A stretch of 64,000 bases of DNA from Actinomycetales bacterium (GTDB taxonomy: Bacteria; Actinomycetota; Actinomycetes; Mycobacteriales; Micromonosporaceae), in assembly GCA_002919305.1 (NCBI GenBank), contig PKFB01000058.1, forward strand, positions 1 through 64,000, given 5' to 3'. Position numbers and translations under genes: made by a program. Below are positions 33,309 through 41,807 of this stretch, piece after piece. How positions within the stretch are numbered: the stretch's first letter is position 1; each line of letters starts with the position of its first letter. The notes beneath the pieces are model-generated. The model did no database searches, was not told the origin of the DNA, and saw only the letters and a list, made by a program, of their open reading frames with translations.

Positions 33309-34907
33309 ATGAATAAGATCCATAACGTCGCTCAATTGGTGCGTCGTGCCGCCACCCAGGTAGGTGACCGGCCCGCGCTGATATACCGTGGCCAGACCCT
33401 CACATGGGCCGAGGTGGACGCGGAGGTCGACGCTGTCGCGCGTGACCTGTCCACGCTTTTCCCATCCACCCCGTCGCGTGAAGGGTCGGACAAGGTCCCA
33501 CCACGGGTGGCGATCGCGCTCCCCAACATTCCGCGGTTCGTGACCACGTACTTCGGCATTCTGCGGGCCGGACTGATCGCCGTACCGATCCACCCGGGCC
33601 AAGACGTGGCGGAGCAGCGACGGATCCTGGCTGACTCCGGCGCATCGGCCGTGGTGTGCGGCGCAACCACTGCCGCGCGTCTGATAGGACCGGAAGCCGA
33701 GGGCGTGCTGGATGGGGTGCGGCACATCCTCACCGTGGAGGACGCCCCAGAGGCAAAGGGCGACACTGGCCCGTTGCAGGTCAGCCCCGACGAGCCGCCG
33801 CTGGACACGTCACGGGGCGGTGAGGACCTGGCGGTCATCCTCTACACCTCCGGCACATCCGGCGTCCCTCACGGGGTGATGCTCAGCCACCGGGCGTTGA
33901 TGGCCAACCTCCAGCAGCTTGATCAGATCGAGCCGCGTATGGTCAGCCCCACCGATGTGGTCCTGCTAGCGCTGCCGATGTTCCATGCCTATGGCCTGGG
34001 GCCAGGCCTGCACGAGATCGCCTACCACGGCTGCGCCGGCGTCCTCATCGACCGATTCGACCCGGCCGACACGCTGGAGCAGATCGAACGCCATCGCGTA
34101 AGTGTGGTGCTGGGAGTGCCGGCGATGTACCGCGCCTGGCTCCGACAGCCCGATCTCGAACAACGCTTCAGTGGGGTCAGGCTGGCGGTGAGCGGGGCGG
34201 CACCCCTGGATCCTCGCACTTGGGAGCGGTTTGCGGAAATCACCGGCCGACACATCTTCGTGGGCTACGGCCTCACCGAGGCCGCTCCGGTGCTGACCAC
34301 GACGCTGTGTAGCCAGACGAACAAGATCGGGTCGATCGGGCGTCCGATCCCGGGAGTCGAGCTCAAACTCGTCAGCCCGGACGGCCAGGAGATCGAGGCG
34401 GCCGATCACGATGACCACGACGACGAGGAGTTCGCCAGTCCACAATCACCCGGAACCGATCCCGGAGAGATTTGGGTACGCGGGAAGAACCTGTTCTCGG
34501 GTTACTGGCCCGATGGGCGAGGCGGTCCTGGGGCGGACGGGTGGTGGGCGACGGCCGACCTGGCGTACGCGGACGCGGACGGCGACCTGTTCCTTGTGGA
34601 CCGGCTCAGCGACGTGATCACCGTGTCCGGGTTCAGCGTTTATCCGCAGGAGGTCGAACGGATCCTGCTGGAGCATCCCGCGGTGGCGGAGGCGGCTGTG
34701 GTTGGGGTTCCCCATCCCACCACGGGGCAGGCGATCCGGGCGTACCTGGTGACGCGGGAAGGCACCAGTGTCGACGCCGATGAGATGATCGCTCACTGCG
34801 AGCGTCGGCTCGCCCGGTTCAAAAGCCCGACCGAGGTGCGGTTCGTTGACCAGCTGCCACGCTCGATTACCGGTCAGGTACGCAGGTCCATGCTGCGGGA
34901 TAGGTGA
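33309..34907 (+). CDS. AMP-binding (long-chain acyl-CoA ligase-like) protein with altered A10 motif
   Basis: 532 residues from the ATG at 33309. ANL superfamily: phosphate loop YTSGTSGVPHGVMLSH, GYGLTEAAP, GEIWVRGKNLFSGYW, and the hinge DRLSDVITVSGFSVYPQEVE. The substrate is probably a fatty acid. The A10 motif near the end reads LPRSITGQVRRSML; the position normally held by the catalytic Lys (GK) is Gln 523. Without it the adenylation step should be weakened, so the enzyme may act differently or rely on another residue. An acidic insert (ADHDDHDDEE) lies near residue 365. The start lacks a strong ribosome-binding site. Confidence 0.85.
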   Translation: MNKIHNVAQLVRRAATQVGDRPALIYRGQTLTWAEVDAEVDAVARDLSTLFPSTPSREGSDKVPPRVAIALPNIPRFVTTYFGILRAGLIAVPIHPGQDVAEQRRILADSGASAVVCGATTAARLIGPEAEGVLDGVRHILTVEDAPEAKGDTGPLQVSPDEPPLDTSRGGEDLAVILYTSGTSGVPHGVMLSHRALMANLQQLDQIEPRMVSPTDVVLLALPMFHAYGLGPGLHEIAYHGCAGVLIDRFDPADTLEQIERHRVSVVLGVPAMYRAWLRQPDLEQRFSGVRLAVSGAAPLDPRTWERFAEITGRHIFVGYGLTEAAPVLTTTLCSQTNKIGSIGRPIPGVELKLVSPDGQEIEAADHDDHDDEEFASPQSPGTDPGEIWVRGKNLFSGYWPDGRGGPGADGWWATADLAYADADGDLFLVDRLSDVITVSGFSVYPQEVERILLEHPAVAEAAVVGVPHPTTGQAIRAYLVTREGTSVDADEMIAHCERRLARFKSPTEVRFVDQLPRSITGQVRRSMLRDR

Positions 34908-34973
34908 CGGGACAGGTGACTGTGGAACGCCAGTCACGGGACGCCGACCCACGGAGAGGGGGAGAAGCACACG

Positions 34974-35222
34974 ATGGCGGTCGCCGATCATGAGGTGACG
35001 TTGCTGACCCGACCCGGCTGCCACCTGTGCGAGATCGCGCGACAGGACATGGAACGGGTCGCGGCCCGCACCCAGGTGCGGTGGCGCGAGGTGGACGTGA
35101 CCACCGATGTGGAGCTGGAGCGTGAGTACGGGGATCGGCTCCCGGTGATCCTGCTCGATGGCGTGGAACACGGTTACTGGAAGGTGGAGGAGGAGCGGTT
35201 AATCCGCGATCTGCAGCGCTGA
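34974..35222 (+). CDS. Glutaredoxin-family protein (DUF836-like)
   Basis: 82 residues, thioredoxin fold: EVTLLTRPGCHLCEIARQDM carries the CHLC active pair (Cys16 and Cys19), then VDVTTDVELEREYGDRLPVILLDGVEHG with the cis-Pro. ATG 34974 after GGAGAGGGGGAG. Rv0508 is the corresponding gene before hemA in M. tuberculosis. In a mycothiol-using organism it may be a mycoredoxin-like or heme-pathway thiol protein; the redox partner is not known. Confidence 0.85.
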   Translation: MAVADHEVTLLTRPGCHLCEIARQDMERVAARTQVRWREVDVTTDVELEREYGDRLPVILLDGVEHGYWKVEEERLIRDLQR

Positions 35223-35324
35223 CGTGTGATGGAGGTCGCGATCCGAAAACCTGGGTGGAGATGTGCCTGATAGGGCCTGGTTAACCGTTTCCGTGTCGGG
35301 TTTAGAACGTTAGGGTGGCCCCCT

Positions 35325-36005
35325 GTGGGGAGGCACCTGATCTGGGATTGGAACGGCACCTTACTTGACGACACCACCCTGGTGGTCCAAGCGACCAATG
35401 ATGCGTTCGCCAGCTGCGGTGGGCCGCGCGTGGATATAGAACACCACCGGCGCGGGTTCCGCCGCCCAGTCGCTGAGTACTACGCCGAAGTGCTGGGCCG
35501 CCCTCTCGACGAGGCGGAGTTCGCGGTCATCGACAAGGTTTTCCACGCCAGTTACCGCGCCCTGCTCGCCGCCGGCTGCTCCCTGACCCCCGGCGCGGTC
35601 GACGCCTTGGAGGAGTGGCAGCGCGCTGGGCGTACCCAGTCATTGCTGTCGATGGCGTTCCATGACGAATTAGTCGATCTAGTGAAGCGGTATCAAATCT
35701 CCGAATACTTCTCCCGGATCGACGGGCTGCGGGCCGCGGTGGGAGGCGGCACCAAGGTCGGCCACCTGATCGAGCATCTGCGCCACATCGGGCTGGAGGG
35801 CCCGGACTGCGTGGTGGTGGGCGACAGCCTCGACGACGCGGTCGCGGCGGAGGCGGTAGGCGCACGGTGTGTTTTGGTGGACACCGGCGTGACCCACACC
35901 GAGCGGTTACGCGCCACCGGCCTGCCGGTGGCCTCAGGCCCGGCCGAGGCGGTCGCCTTCATTTTGGGCGAGACCGGCCTGCCACCGGTGCAGACCGTTG
36001 CGTAG
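35325..36005 (+). CDS. HAD-family hydrolase
   Basis: 226 residues. The HAD motif I is IWDWNGTLLDD: nucleophile D8 is present, but the second Asp of DxD is replaced by Asn (N10). Motif II (LLSMAFHDE region), Lys in GGGTKVGHL and motif IV GDSLDDAVAAEAVG follow, with a four-helix cap between. The overall layout is that of phosphoglycolate phosphatase-like enzymes, although DWNGT forms a separate branch. Substrate unknown. GTG at 35325 with a -10-like TAGGGT nine bases upstream, probably leaderless. Confidence 0.8.
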   Translation: MGRHLIWDWNGTLLDDTTLVVQATNDAFASCGGPRVDIEHHRRGFRRPVAEYYAEVLGRPLDEAEFAVIDKVFHASYRALLAAGCSLTPGAVDALEEWQRAGRTQSLLSMAFHDELVDLVKRYQISEYFSRIDGLRAAVGGGTKVGHLIEHLRHIGLEGPDCVVVGDSLDDAVAAEAVGARCVLVDTGVTHTERLRATGLPVASGPAEAVAFILGETGLPPVQTVA

Positions 36006-36071
36006 ACGCGCGGCGAAGGTAGGCGCTTGGGAACGCAGGGACGCGGGCGCCAGGGCGGAGGTACGCGGGTG

Positions 36072-36713
36072 CTAGGAGCGCAGGTACGTCAGCACCGCCA
36101 AGACCCGACGGTGCTGCTCCTCGGATGGGGCCAGGTTGAGCTTGGTGAAGATGTTGCGTACGTGCTTTTCCACGGCCCCCTCCGTCACCACCAGGTGACG
36201 TGCGATCGCCGTGTTGGAGCGGCCCTCGGCCATCAGCGCTAAAACTTCCCGCTCCCGAGGAGTCAGGCTCCGCAATGGATCGTCCCGTCGCCGCACCAGC
36301 AATTGCCCGACTACCTCAGGGTCGAGCACCGTTCCGCCACCTGCCACCCGTCGGAGGGCGTCGAGGAACTCGTCCACATCCGCCACCCTGTCCTTCAACA
36401 GGTAGCCGATCGCGCCCTCCCGGTCCCCCAACAGGTCGTCGGCGTAGGAGACCTCCACGTACTGGGACAGGACGAGGATCGGAGCACCGGGCACCTGGCG
36501 TCGGGCTTCAATCGCGGCCCGCAAGCCCTCATCGGTGAACGACGGGGGCATCCGGACATCCACTAAGGAGACATCCGGCCGGTGCTCCAGGACGGCTTTG
36601 ACCAGGCTGGGGCCGTCATTGACGGCCGCGACCACCTGACAGCCAGCCTCCTCCAGAAGTCGGATGAGCCCTTCGCGAAGCAGGACCGAGTCCTCGGCTA
36701 GAACAACCCTCAC
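36072..36713 (-). CDS. NarL/LuxR-family response regulator
   Basis: 213 residues. Receiver with acidic pair in AEDSVLLREGL, phospho-Asp in VSLVDVRMPP, and Lys in LLKDRVADV. The C-terminal helix-turn-helix is typical: LTPREREVLALMAEGRSNTAIARHLVVTEGAVEKHVRNIF. The GTG start at 36713 is preceded by TACAGT six bases upstream. It follows the histidine kinase gene by 71 bases, in the same direction, so the two form a two-component pair. Confidence 0.92.
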   Translation of the reverse strand: MRVVLAEDSVLLREGLIRLLEEAGCQVVAAVNDGPSLVKAVLEHRPDVSLVDVRMPPSFTDEGLRAAIEARRQVPGAPILVLSQYVEVSYADDLLGDREGAIGYLLKDRVADVDEFLDALRRVAGGGTVLDPEVVGQLLVRRRDDPLRSLTPREREVLALMAEGRSNTAIARHLVVTEGAVEKHVRNIFTKLNLAPSEEQHRRVLAVLTYLRS

Positions 36714-36784
36714 ATCGGCACTGTAGAAGCCGCCAGCGACCCCAAGGAGGGGAGACGGCGTGGCGGCTTACGGAGCTTACGGAC

Positions 36785-38104
36785 TCAACCCGCGGTGATC
36801 GGCAGCTTGGCGACGATGCGTGTCGGTCCTCCCAGCGGGCTGTAAATCCCCAACGTTCCTTCCAGGGCGTGCACCCGCTCGGCCAGGCCACCGAGGCCAT
36901 GGCCCTTGGCTAGGTGCGCTCCGCCCACCCCGTCGTCTTCGATCATGAGGAACAGCGCGCTGTCCATGATGCGGGCCTCTACCTGACAGCGGGTGGCCAT
37001 GCTGTGCTTGGCCACGTTGGTTAACGATTCGGCCACGATGAAGTACGCGGCGTTCTCCACCGCGGAGGGCAGGCGCGTCGGATGCTCGGGCGTACCCCCC
37101 AGGCGGAGATCCAGGTCCACGGGCACTGTGCAGCGGCTGGCCACCGCCGTCAGCGCCGCGGCGAGGCCACGGTCGGCGAGTATCGGTGGGGCGATACCGC
37201 GGGAGAGCGCCCGCAGCTCAGCCAGGGTCTCCTTGGTCTGATTGAGCGCCTCAGCGAGCTGCACCTTGGCGGTCTCGGGGTCCTGGTCGATCTGCCGCTG
37301 CACCCGGCCCAGGTCCATGGCCAGCCGGACCAGCCGCTGCTGCGGGCCATCGTGCAGGTCCCGCTCCAGGCGTCGCAGGGCGGAGGCTTCCGCGGAGACC
37401 GCAGCGTCGCGACGTTGGCTGAGGTCGTCGACGCGTTCCTGTAGCGCGCTCAAGGCCCCACTCAACAGCAGCGCCCGGGCGAAACCCGCGCGGAACAGGG
37501 CGCAACCGCGCAGCACCCACGGCAGAGTGCCGAGCGCGAAGATGCCGAGGGCGAAGTAGAAGAAGCTGGCCGCCACCAGGCTCTCCGTACCGAACAGCAG
37601 CTCAGGGAGATCCTGGCTGTCCTCCCCGTTGGGCAGGGTCCACGCCCACAGCGCGTACGTGAAACCGTTGATAACCAGCGCCCACCAGACGACCGCTATC
37701 ACGAAGGCGGGGATCGCCACGATGAAGGCGAACGTCCCGTACAGCAGGTCCAGCCAGGACTGCGGGCAGGCCAGTGGGGTCAGGTAGCGTCGCCAGCCGG
37801 TGCTCTGTGCCCGCCGGTAGACCGGTTGGGGAATGGAGCTGTGTAGCACCTGTTGCAGCCCGGCGCGTTCCATGTCGGCGAAGACTCGGGCCACATACAG
37901 GCTGGTCGCCAGGATGAAGGCACCCCCGACGAGCACGATGGTGCTGAGGCCAAGGAGAAAGATCGGCAAAAGGGTGCAGAAGGCGGCTAACGAGGTGACA
38001 AACCCCAGCATGACGTACCGGGTGTCGGCGCCGAGCTGCCCGGCGGCTCGCCGTAGCCCGCTGGGCTGTGGAGCGGGCTCTGCCTGGACCGTGGACGATG
38101 TCAT
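36785..38104 (-). CDS. Two-component sensor histidine kinase, NarX/DesK type
   Basis: 439 residues. Residues 1-215 carry several membrane helices (VMLGFVTSLAAFCTLLPIFLLGL, IVLVGGAFILATSLYV, FAFIVAIPAFVIAVVWWALVI, FFYFALGIFALGTLPWVL). Then comes a coiled linker, the HisKA_3 phospho-acceptor helix (ALRRLERDLHDGPQQRLVRLAMDL, His in LHDGPQ), and a HATPase with ENAAYFIVAESLTNVAKH and the G motif EDDGVGG. Its sensor portion resembles a widely occurring actinobacterial membrane sensor domain. It is divergent from rex; the signal is unknown. Confidence 0.9.
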   Translation of the reverse strand: MTSSTVQAEPAPQPSGLRRAAGQLGADTRYVMLGFVTSLAAFCTLLPIFLLGLSTIVLVGGAFILATSLYVARVFADMERAGLQQVLHSSIPQPVYRRAQSTGWRRYLTPLACPQSWLDLLYGTFAFIVAIPAFVIAVVWWALVINGFTYALWAWTLPNGEDSQDLPELLFGTESLVAASFFYFALGIFALGTLPWVLRGCALFRAGFARALLLSGALSALQERVDDLSQRRDAAVSAEASALRRLERDLHDGPQQRLVRLAMDLGRVQRQIDQDPETAKVQLAEALNQTKETLAELRALSRGIAPPILADRGLAAALTAVASRCTVPVDLDLRLGGTPEHPTRLPSAVENAAYFIVAESLTNVAKHSMATRCQVEARIMDSALFLMIEDDGVGGAHLAKGHGLGGLAERVHALEGTLGIYSPLGGPTRIVAKLPITAG

Positions 38105-38419
38105 GCCTTGACGCTAGCTAGCAGAGGACCCGTTACCCATCCTGGAGACCGGCCAGTCGAGTTTCCGGTTAACCCCACCTTCGGTTTGCGTCGCTGTCGG
38201 CGGGCGTACCACGGGTTCTGTGCTGTGGCTGTTCGAGAAAGAGTGGGCGGCTGTACGACAGTCGCGAAAGACGAATGACAGAACCGTCTCGCCACGCCAG
38301 TGTTGTTGGTATCCCCACCGCTTTTCACACAGCGTGATAATCGTGTCTCGGTGTCGACGGGCGCTGCCTTACAAGCTGGGTGAGTGGGGCGGGCGTGTGA
38401 TTCATCCCACCGATTCTGA

Positions 38420-38469
38420 ATCGCGATCTGTGATGGAGGGCGCGGTGCAGACCAAATCAAGATCGCGAT
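38420..38469 (+). repeat. Repeated ATCGCGAT palindromes upstream of rex
   Basis: ATCGCGATCTGTG at 38420-38432 and ATCGCGATTTGTG at 38462-38474 agree at 12 of 13 positions; spacing is 42 bases, four helical turns. The second overlaps the Rex operator by its TTGTG. A second regulator or a half-site of Rex is possible. Confidence 0.45.
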
Positions 38470-38487
38470 TTGTGCACGACTTCACAA
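38470..38487. promoter_or_regulatory. Rex operator (ROP)
   Basis: TTGTGCACGACTTCACAA differs at 3 of 18 positions from the Streptomyces ROP TTGTGAACGCGTTCACAA as I remember it, and keeps the TTGTG/CACAA ends. It lies upstream of rex-hemA and next to a TACTCT -10-like box (38493). Rex with NAD+ would bind and repress; high NADH would release it. This fits autoregulation of rex and the hem genes. Confidence 0.8.
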
Positions 38488-38591
38488 GCGCCTACTCTGG
38501 TGTCACGGTAATGCCCACCAGCACGGTCACTTGTGTCGTGCCGCCCCGGGGGCGGTCGCAGCCGTGGTCACAGCCGCAGTCCCGGAGTCAG

Positions 38592-39329
38592 ATGAGTCAG
38601 CAGCGCACCGGCAGCTCGCAGCCTTCGTCGTTTCCGGATCTTCCGGAAGCGACAGTGGCGCGCCTCCCGGAGTACCTCCGTGCCCTGCACAGCCTCGCCG
38701 AACGGGGATACGACACCGTTTCCAGTGAGGCACTCGCGGCGGCAGCGGGGGTCAACTCCGCCAAACTTCGCAAAGACCTCTCGCACCTGGGGTCTTACGG
38801 CACCCGGGGCGTGGGATACGACATCACGCGGCTGATTGGGCAGATCGAGCAGGTGCTGGGTCTGACCCAACACCGAGCGGTGGCCCTGGTGGGTATCGGA
38901 AACCTCGGCCACGCGCTCGCCGGGTACGCGGGATTCGCAACCCGAGGTTTCCGCGTGGCGGCGCTGTTCGACGCCGATCCTGCGCGGGTAGGCGAGCGTA
39001 TCGGCGACCTCGTCGTGCGACACATCGACGAGCTTGAGGAGGTGATCGCCGCCGAGAAAATCTCGATCGCGGTGATCACGACGCCCGCTCACGCGGCACA
39101 GGAGGTCACCGACCGGCTGGTGGCCGCCGGGGTGACCAGCATCCTCAACTTCGCGCCATGCGTCCTCAACGTTCCCCCCAATGTCGACGTGCGCAAGGTC
39201 GACTTGGCGATTGAACTCCAAATCCTGTCGTTTCACGAGAACCGCAAGGCGGCATTGACCTCCCTCCCGACACCGGAGGTCGACGACGAGGAGGAGCCTC
39301 CCTACCGCGGCGAGGAGGTCGTCAGCTGA
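38592..39329 (+). CDS. rex: Redox-sensing transcriptional repressor Rex
   Basis: 245 residues from ATG 38592 (GGAG upstream). N-terminal winged helix about 15-75 (PEATVARLPEYLRALHSLAERG; SSEALAAAAGVNSAKLRKDLSHLGSYGTRGVGYD). Rossmann NAD(H) domain with VALVGIGNLGHALAGY, RVAALFDADP and the C-terminal domain-swapped helix (AIELQILSFHENRK). An ATG at 38511 just after the operator is an alternative start. Rex senses NADH/NAD+ and represses respiratory genes at low NADH. It heads the hem genes, as in Streptomyces. Confidence 0.96.
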   Translation: MSQQRTGSSQPSSFPDLPEATVARLPEYLRALHSLAERGYDTVSSEALAAAAGVNSAKLRKDLSHLGSYGTRGVGYDITRLIGQIEQVLGLTQHRAVALVGIGNLGHALAGYAGFATRGFRVAALFDADPARVGERIGDLVVRHIDELEEVIAAEKISIAVITTPAHAAQEVTDRLVAAGVTSILNFAPCVLNVPPNVDVRKVDLAIELQILSFHENRKAALTSLPTPEVDDEEEPPYRGEEVVS

Positions 39330-39393
39330 TGCACGCGTTGTCCGCCGTCGTGGCGTTCGGCTTCACGCCGGTCCTGTGGGAGGTGAAGTCGGC

Positions 39394-40794
39394 GTGAGTC
39401 TGCTAGTCGTGGGCGTCTCCTACCGCACCGCCCCGGTCGAGTTGCTGGAGCGCCTTTCGGTTCCGGCCAAAGAGATCCCTGGCCTGCTCACCACCCTGCT
39501 GGGCACCCCCTACGTCAGGGAGGCCATGGTGCTGTCCACCTGTAACCGGGTGGAGGTGTACGCCGAGGTGAGCGCTTTCCACGGAGCGCTCACCGACATC
39601 GGATCGCTCCTGGCCGCGCGTGTCGGAGGCGACCTCAACACGCTCGCTGAGCACCTGTACATGCATTACGACACCGACGCGGTGCGACACGCCTTCTCGG
39701 TCGCCGCTGGTTTGGATTCGATGGTGATCGGTGAGGCGCAGATCCTGGGGCAGCTGCGGGAGGCCTACACCGTGGCCCGGGACACCGACTCGTGCGGGCG
39801 GACCCTGCACGAGTTGGCGCAGCAGGCGCTACGGGTCGGTAAGCGCGTCCACACCGAAACCGACATCGACCGGGCCGGGCAGAGCGTGGTCAGCGCCGCG
39901 CTGGAGCTGGGCGCTGAGCGGTTCGGATTGGCCGGCGCCGACGGTATGGACTTCACGGGCACGTCCGCACTGGTGGTGGGGGCGGGCGGCATGGGGGCGT
40001 TGGCCGTCGTCACGCTGCGCCGGGCCGGGGTGGCCGACCTGACCGTGACCAACCGCAGCTTCGAGCGTGCCCGGCGGCTGGCGGCCAGTCATGGGGCCAC
40101 GGCGGTGCCGTTTGACCAGATGGACGAGGTGCTGGCCACCGCCGATGTGGTGGTCTGCGCGACCGCCTCGCCAGGGCACGTTCTCACCGCCGAACGGGTC
40201 GCCCGGGCAGTCACCGGCGACCGTCGGATGCTGATCGTGGACCTGGCGGTCCCCCGGGACGTGGCGCCGGACGTGGCGGAGCTGGCCGGGGTGACCCTGG
40301 TCGACCTGGAGCGGCTGGGCGCCGCACTGCGGGCGGCCACCACGGACGAGGATGTACGCGCCGCCGAAGCCATCGTGACCGAGGAGGTGACGGCCTTCCA
40401 GGCGTGGCTGCGAGGCACCGAGGTCGCCCCTACCGTGGCTGCGCTGCGCGCCCGGGCCGATGACGTGGTGAGCACCGAGCTGCGCCGACTCGCCCAGCGC
40501 CGCCCCGAGCTCACCGACGAGCAACGTGCCGAGGTAGCGCGGACCGTGCACCGGGTGGTGCAACGGTTGCTCCATCAGCCCACGGTCCGGGTACGTCAGT
40601 TGGCGAGTGAGCCAGGTGGGGCCCGGTACGCCGCCGCGCTGCGGGAGCTGTTCGGGTTGGACACCGTCACCGCGTCGGCCTCGGAGGCGTTGAGTGTCTC
40701 CGCTGAGAACGTCGAAACCGTAGACGTGCTTCACCAGCCCGACCGGTCCGAAAGCGGAAGCCCGCCCAGGACCGATGAGGAGGCCGTTTCGTGA
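39394..40794 (+). CDS. hemA: Glutamyl-tRNA reductase
   Basis: First committed step of C5 tetrapyrrole synthesis: glutamyl-tRNA to glutamate-1-semialdehyde with NADPH. 466 residues from GTG 39394, with GGGAGG 10 bases upstream; a GTG at 39376 precedes the site and is unlikely. Catalytic Cys50 in LSTCNRVEVY, the signature GEAQILGQLREAY (about 114-126), the NADPH-binding region VVGAGGMGALA, and a C-terminal dimer helix (ARTVHRVVQRLLHQPT). A Glu/Ser-rich tail follows the fold. It overlaps hemC by 4 bases. Confidence 0.97.
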   Translation: MSLLVVGVSYRTAPVELLERLSVPAKEIPGLLTTLLGTPYVREAMVLSTCNRVEVYAEVSAFHGALTDIGSLLAARVGGDLNTLAEHLYMHYDTDAVRHAFSVAAGLDSMVIGEAQILGQLREAYTVARDTDSCGRTLHELAQQALRVGKRVHTETDIDRAGQSVVSAALELGAERFGLAGADGMDFTGTSALVVGAGGMGALAVVTLRRAGVADLTVTNRSFERARRLAASHGATAVPFDQMDEVLATADVVVCATASPGHVLTAERVARAVTGDRRMLIVDLAVPRDVAPDVAELAGVTLVDLERLGAALRAATTDEDVRAAEAIVTEEVTAFQAWLRGTEVAPTVAALRARADDVVSTELRRLAQRRPELTDEQRAEVARTVHRVVQRLLHQPTVRVRQLASEPGGARYAAALRELFGLDTVTASASEALSVSAENVETVDVLHQPDRSESGSPPRTDEEAVS

Positions 40795-41807
40795 CAACCG
40801 CGACGTTGACCCGGCCGCTCCGGCTGGGCACCCGGGGAAGCGCCCTGGCGGTGGCCCAATCCCAAAAGGTCGCCGCACTGGTACGCGAAGCGACTGGACG
40901 CCAGGTCGAGCTGGTGGAGATCGTGACCCCGGGCGACCGCTCGAACGCCCCCGTGGCCCGGCTGGGGGTTGGGGTGTTCGTGTCGGCGCTGCGGGATGCT
41001 CTCCTCGCCGGTCAGATCGATCTGGCCGTGCATTCCTATAAAGATCTGCCGACCCAGCAGGCCGACGGGCTGGTGATCGCTGCGGTCCCGGAGCGGGAGG
41101 ATCCCCGGGACGTCCTGGTGTCCCGCGATGGGGCATCACTGGCCACGCTGCTAGCGAGAAGCGGGGTCCGGATCGGCACCGGAGCGCCCCGCCGCATCGC
41201 TCAGCTGCTGGCGGCGGCCCGCCAGCAAAGGACAGACCGGACCGGGGACGCTCCGGGCGTGGAATGTGTCCCGATTCGGGGTAATGTGGATACCAGGCTT
41301 CGTCGGGTTCTGGGGCCGGATCCTGACCTTGATGCCGTGGTGTTGGCCCGTGCCGGGCTCAGCAGGCTCGGCCGTGCCGACGTCATCACCGAGGTTATCG
41401 ACCCGGATCTCATCCTGCCGGCGCCTGCGCAGGGTGCGCTCGCGGTGGAATGCCGTGCCGGTGACACCGGTTTGGCCGCGGATTTGGCGGCGTTCGACCA
41501 CCCCGCAACCCGGGCGGCGGTAACCGCTGAACGCGCGCTACTCGCCGAACTGCAGGCGGGATGCAGCGCGCCCGTGGGAGCGCTCGCCACCGTCACCCCG
41601 GCCCCCGCAGCAGCCACGGCACCCACCGGTCCTGCCACACACCACGACTCGTTGCACCTGCGCGGTGCCGTGATCGCGGTCGACGGTGGCACCGTCGTCC
41701 GCATGTCCGACACCGGAACGCTCTCTGACGCCGATTCGGTCGGCCGGCGGCTCGCCGCCGCGCTGCTCGACGCCGGCGCGGATTCTCTGTTGGGGAGTAC
41801 ACGATGA
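40791..41807 (+). CDS. hemC: Porphobilinogen deaminase (hydroxymethylbilane synthase)
   Basis: Joins four porphobilinogens to hydroxymethylbilane. 338 residues, GTG overlapping the hemA stop. Visible are LGTRGSALAVAQSQKV (12-27), the catalytic Asp85 in HSYKDLP, the Arg-rich substrate region (GAPRRIAQLL, RGNVDTRLRR), and Cys258 in LQAGCSAPVGA, which holds the dipyrromethane cofactor. A Pro/Ala/Thr-rich loop (TPAPAAATAPTGPATHHD) follows the cofactor Cys and is longer than usual. It overlaps hemD by 4 bases. Confidence 0.97.
   Translation: MTTATLTRPLRLGTRGSALAVAQSQKVAALVREATGRQVELVEIVTPGDRSNAPVARLGVGVFVSALRDALLAGQIDLAVHSYKDLPTQQADGLVIAAVPEREDPRDVLVSRDGASLATLLARSGVRIGTGAPRRIAQLLAAARQQRTDRTGDAPGVECVPIRGNVDTRLRRVLGPDPDLDAVVLARAGLSRLGRADVITEVIDPDLILPAPAQGALAVECRAGDTGLAADLAAFDHPATRAAVTAERALLAELQAGCSAPVGALATVTPAPAAATAPTGPATHHDSLHLRGAVIAVDGGTVVRMSDTGTLSDADSVGRRLAAALLDAGADSLLGSTR

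Larger units (their letters stand above)
38105..38591. other. Divergent promoter region between the histidine kinase gene and rex
   Basis: About 490 bases. It holds the Rex operator (38470-38487) and two ATCGCGAT palindromes 42 bases apart (38420-38427, 38462-38469), the second abutting the operator; both are followed by YTGTG. The rex frame is open upstream to 38220 but without family-like residues. Confidence 0.55.
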
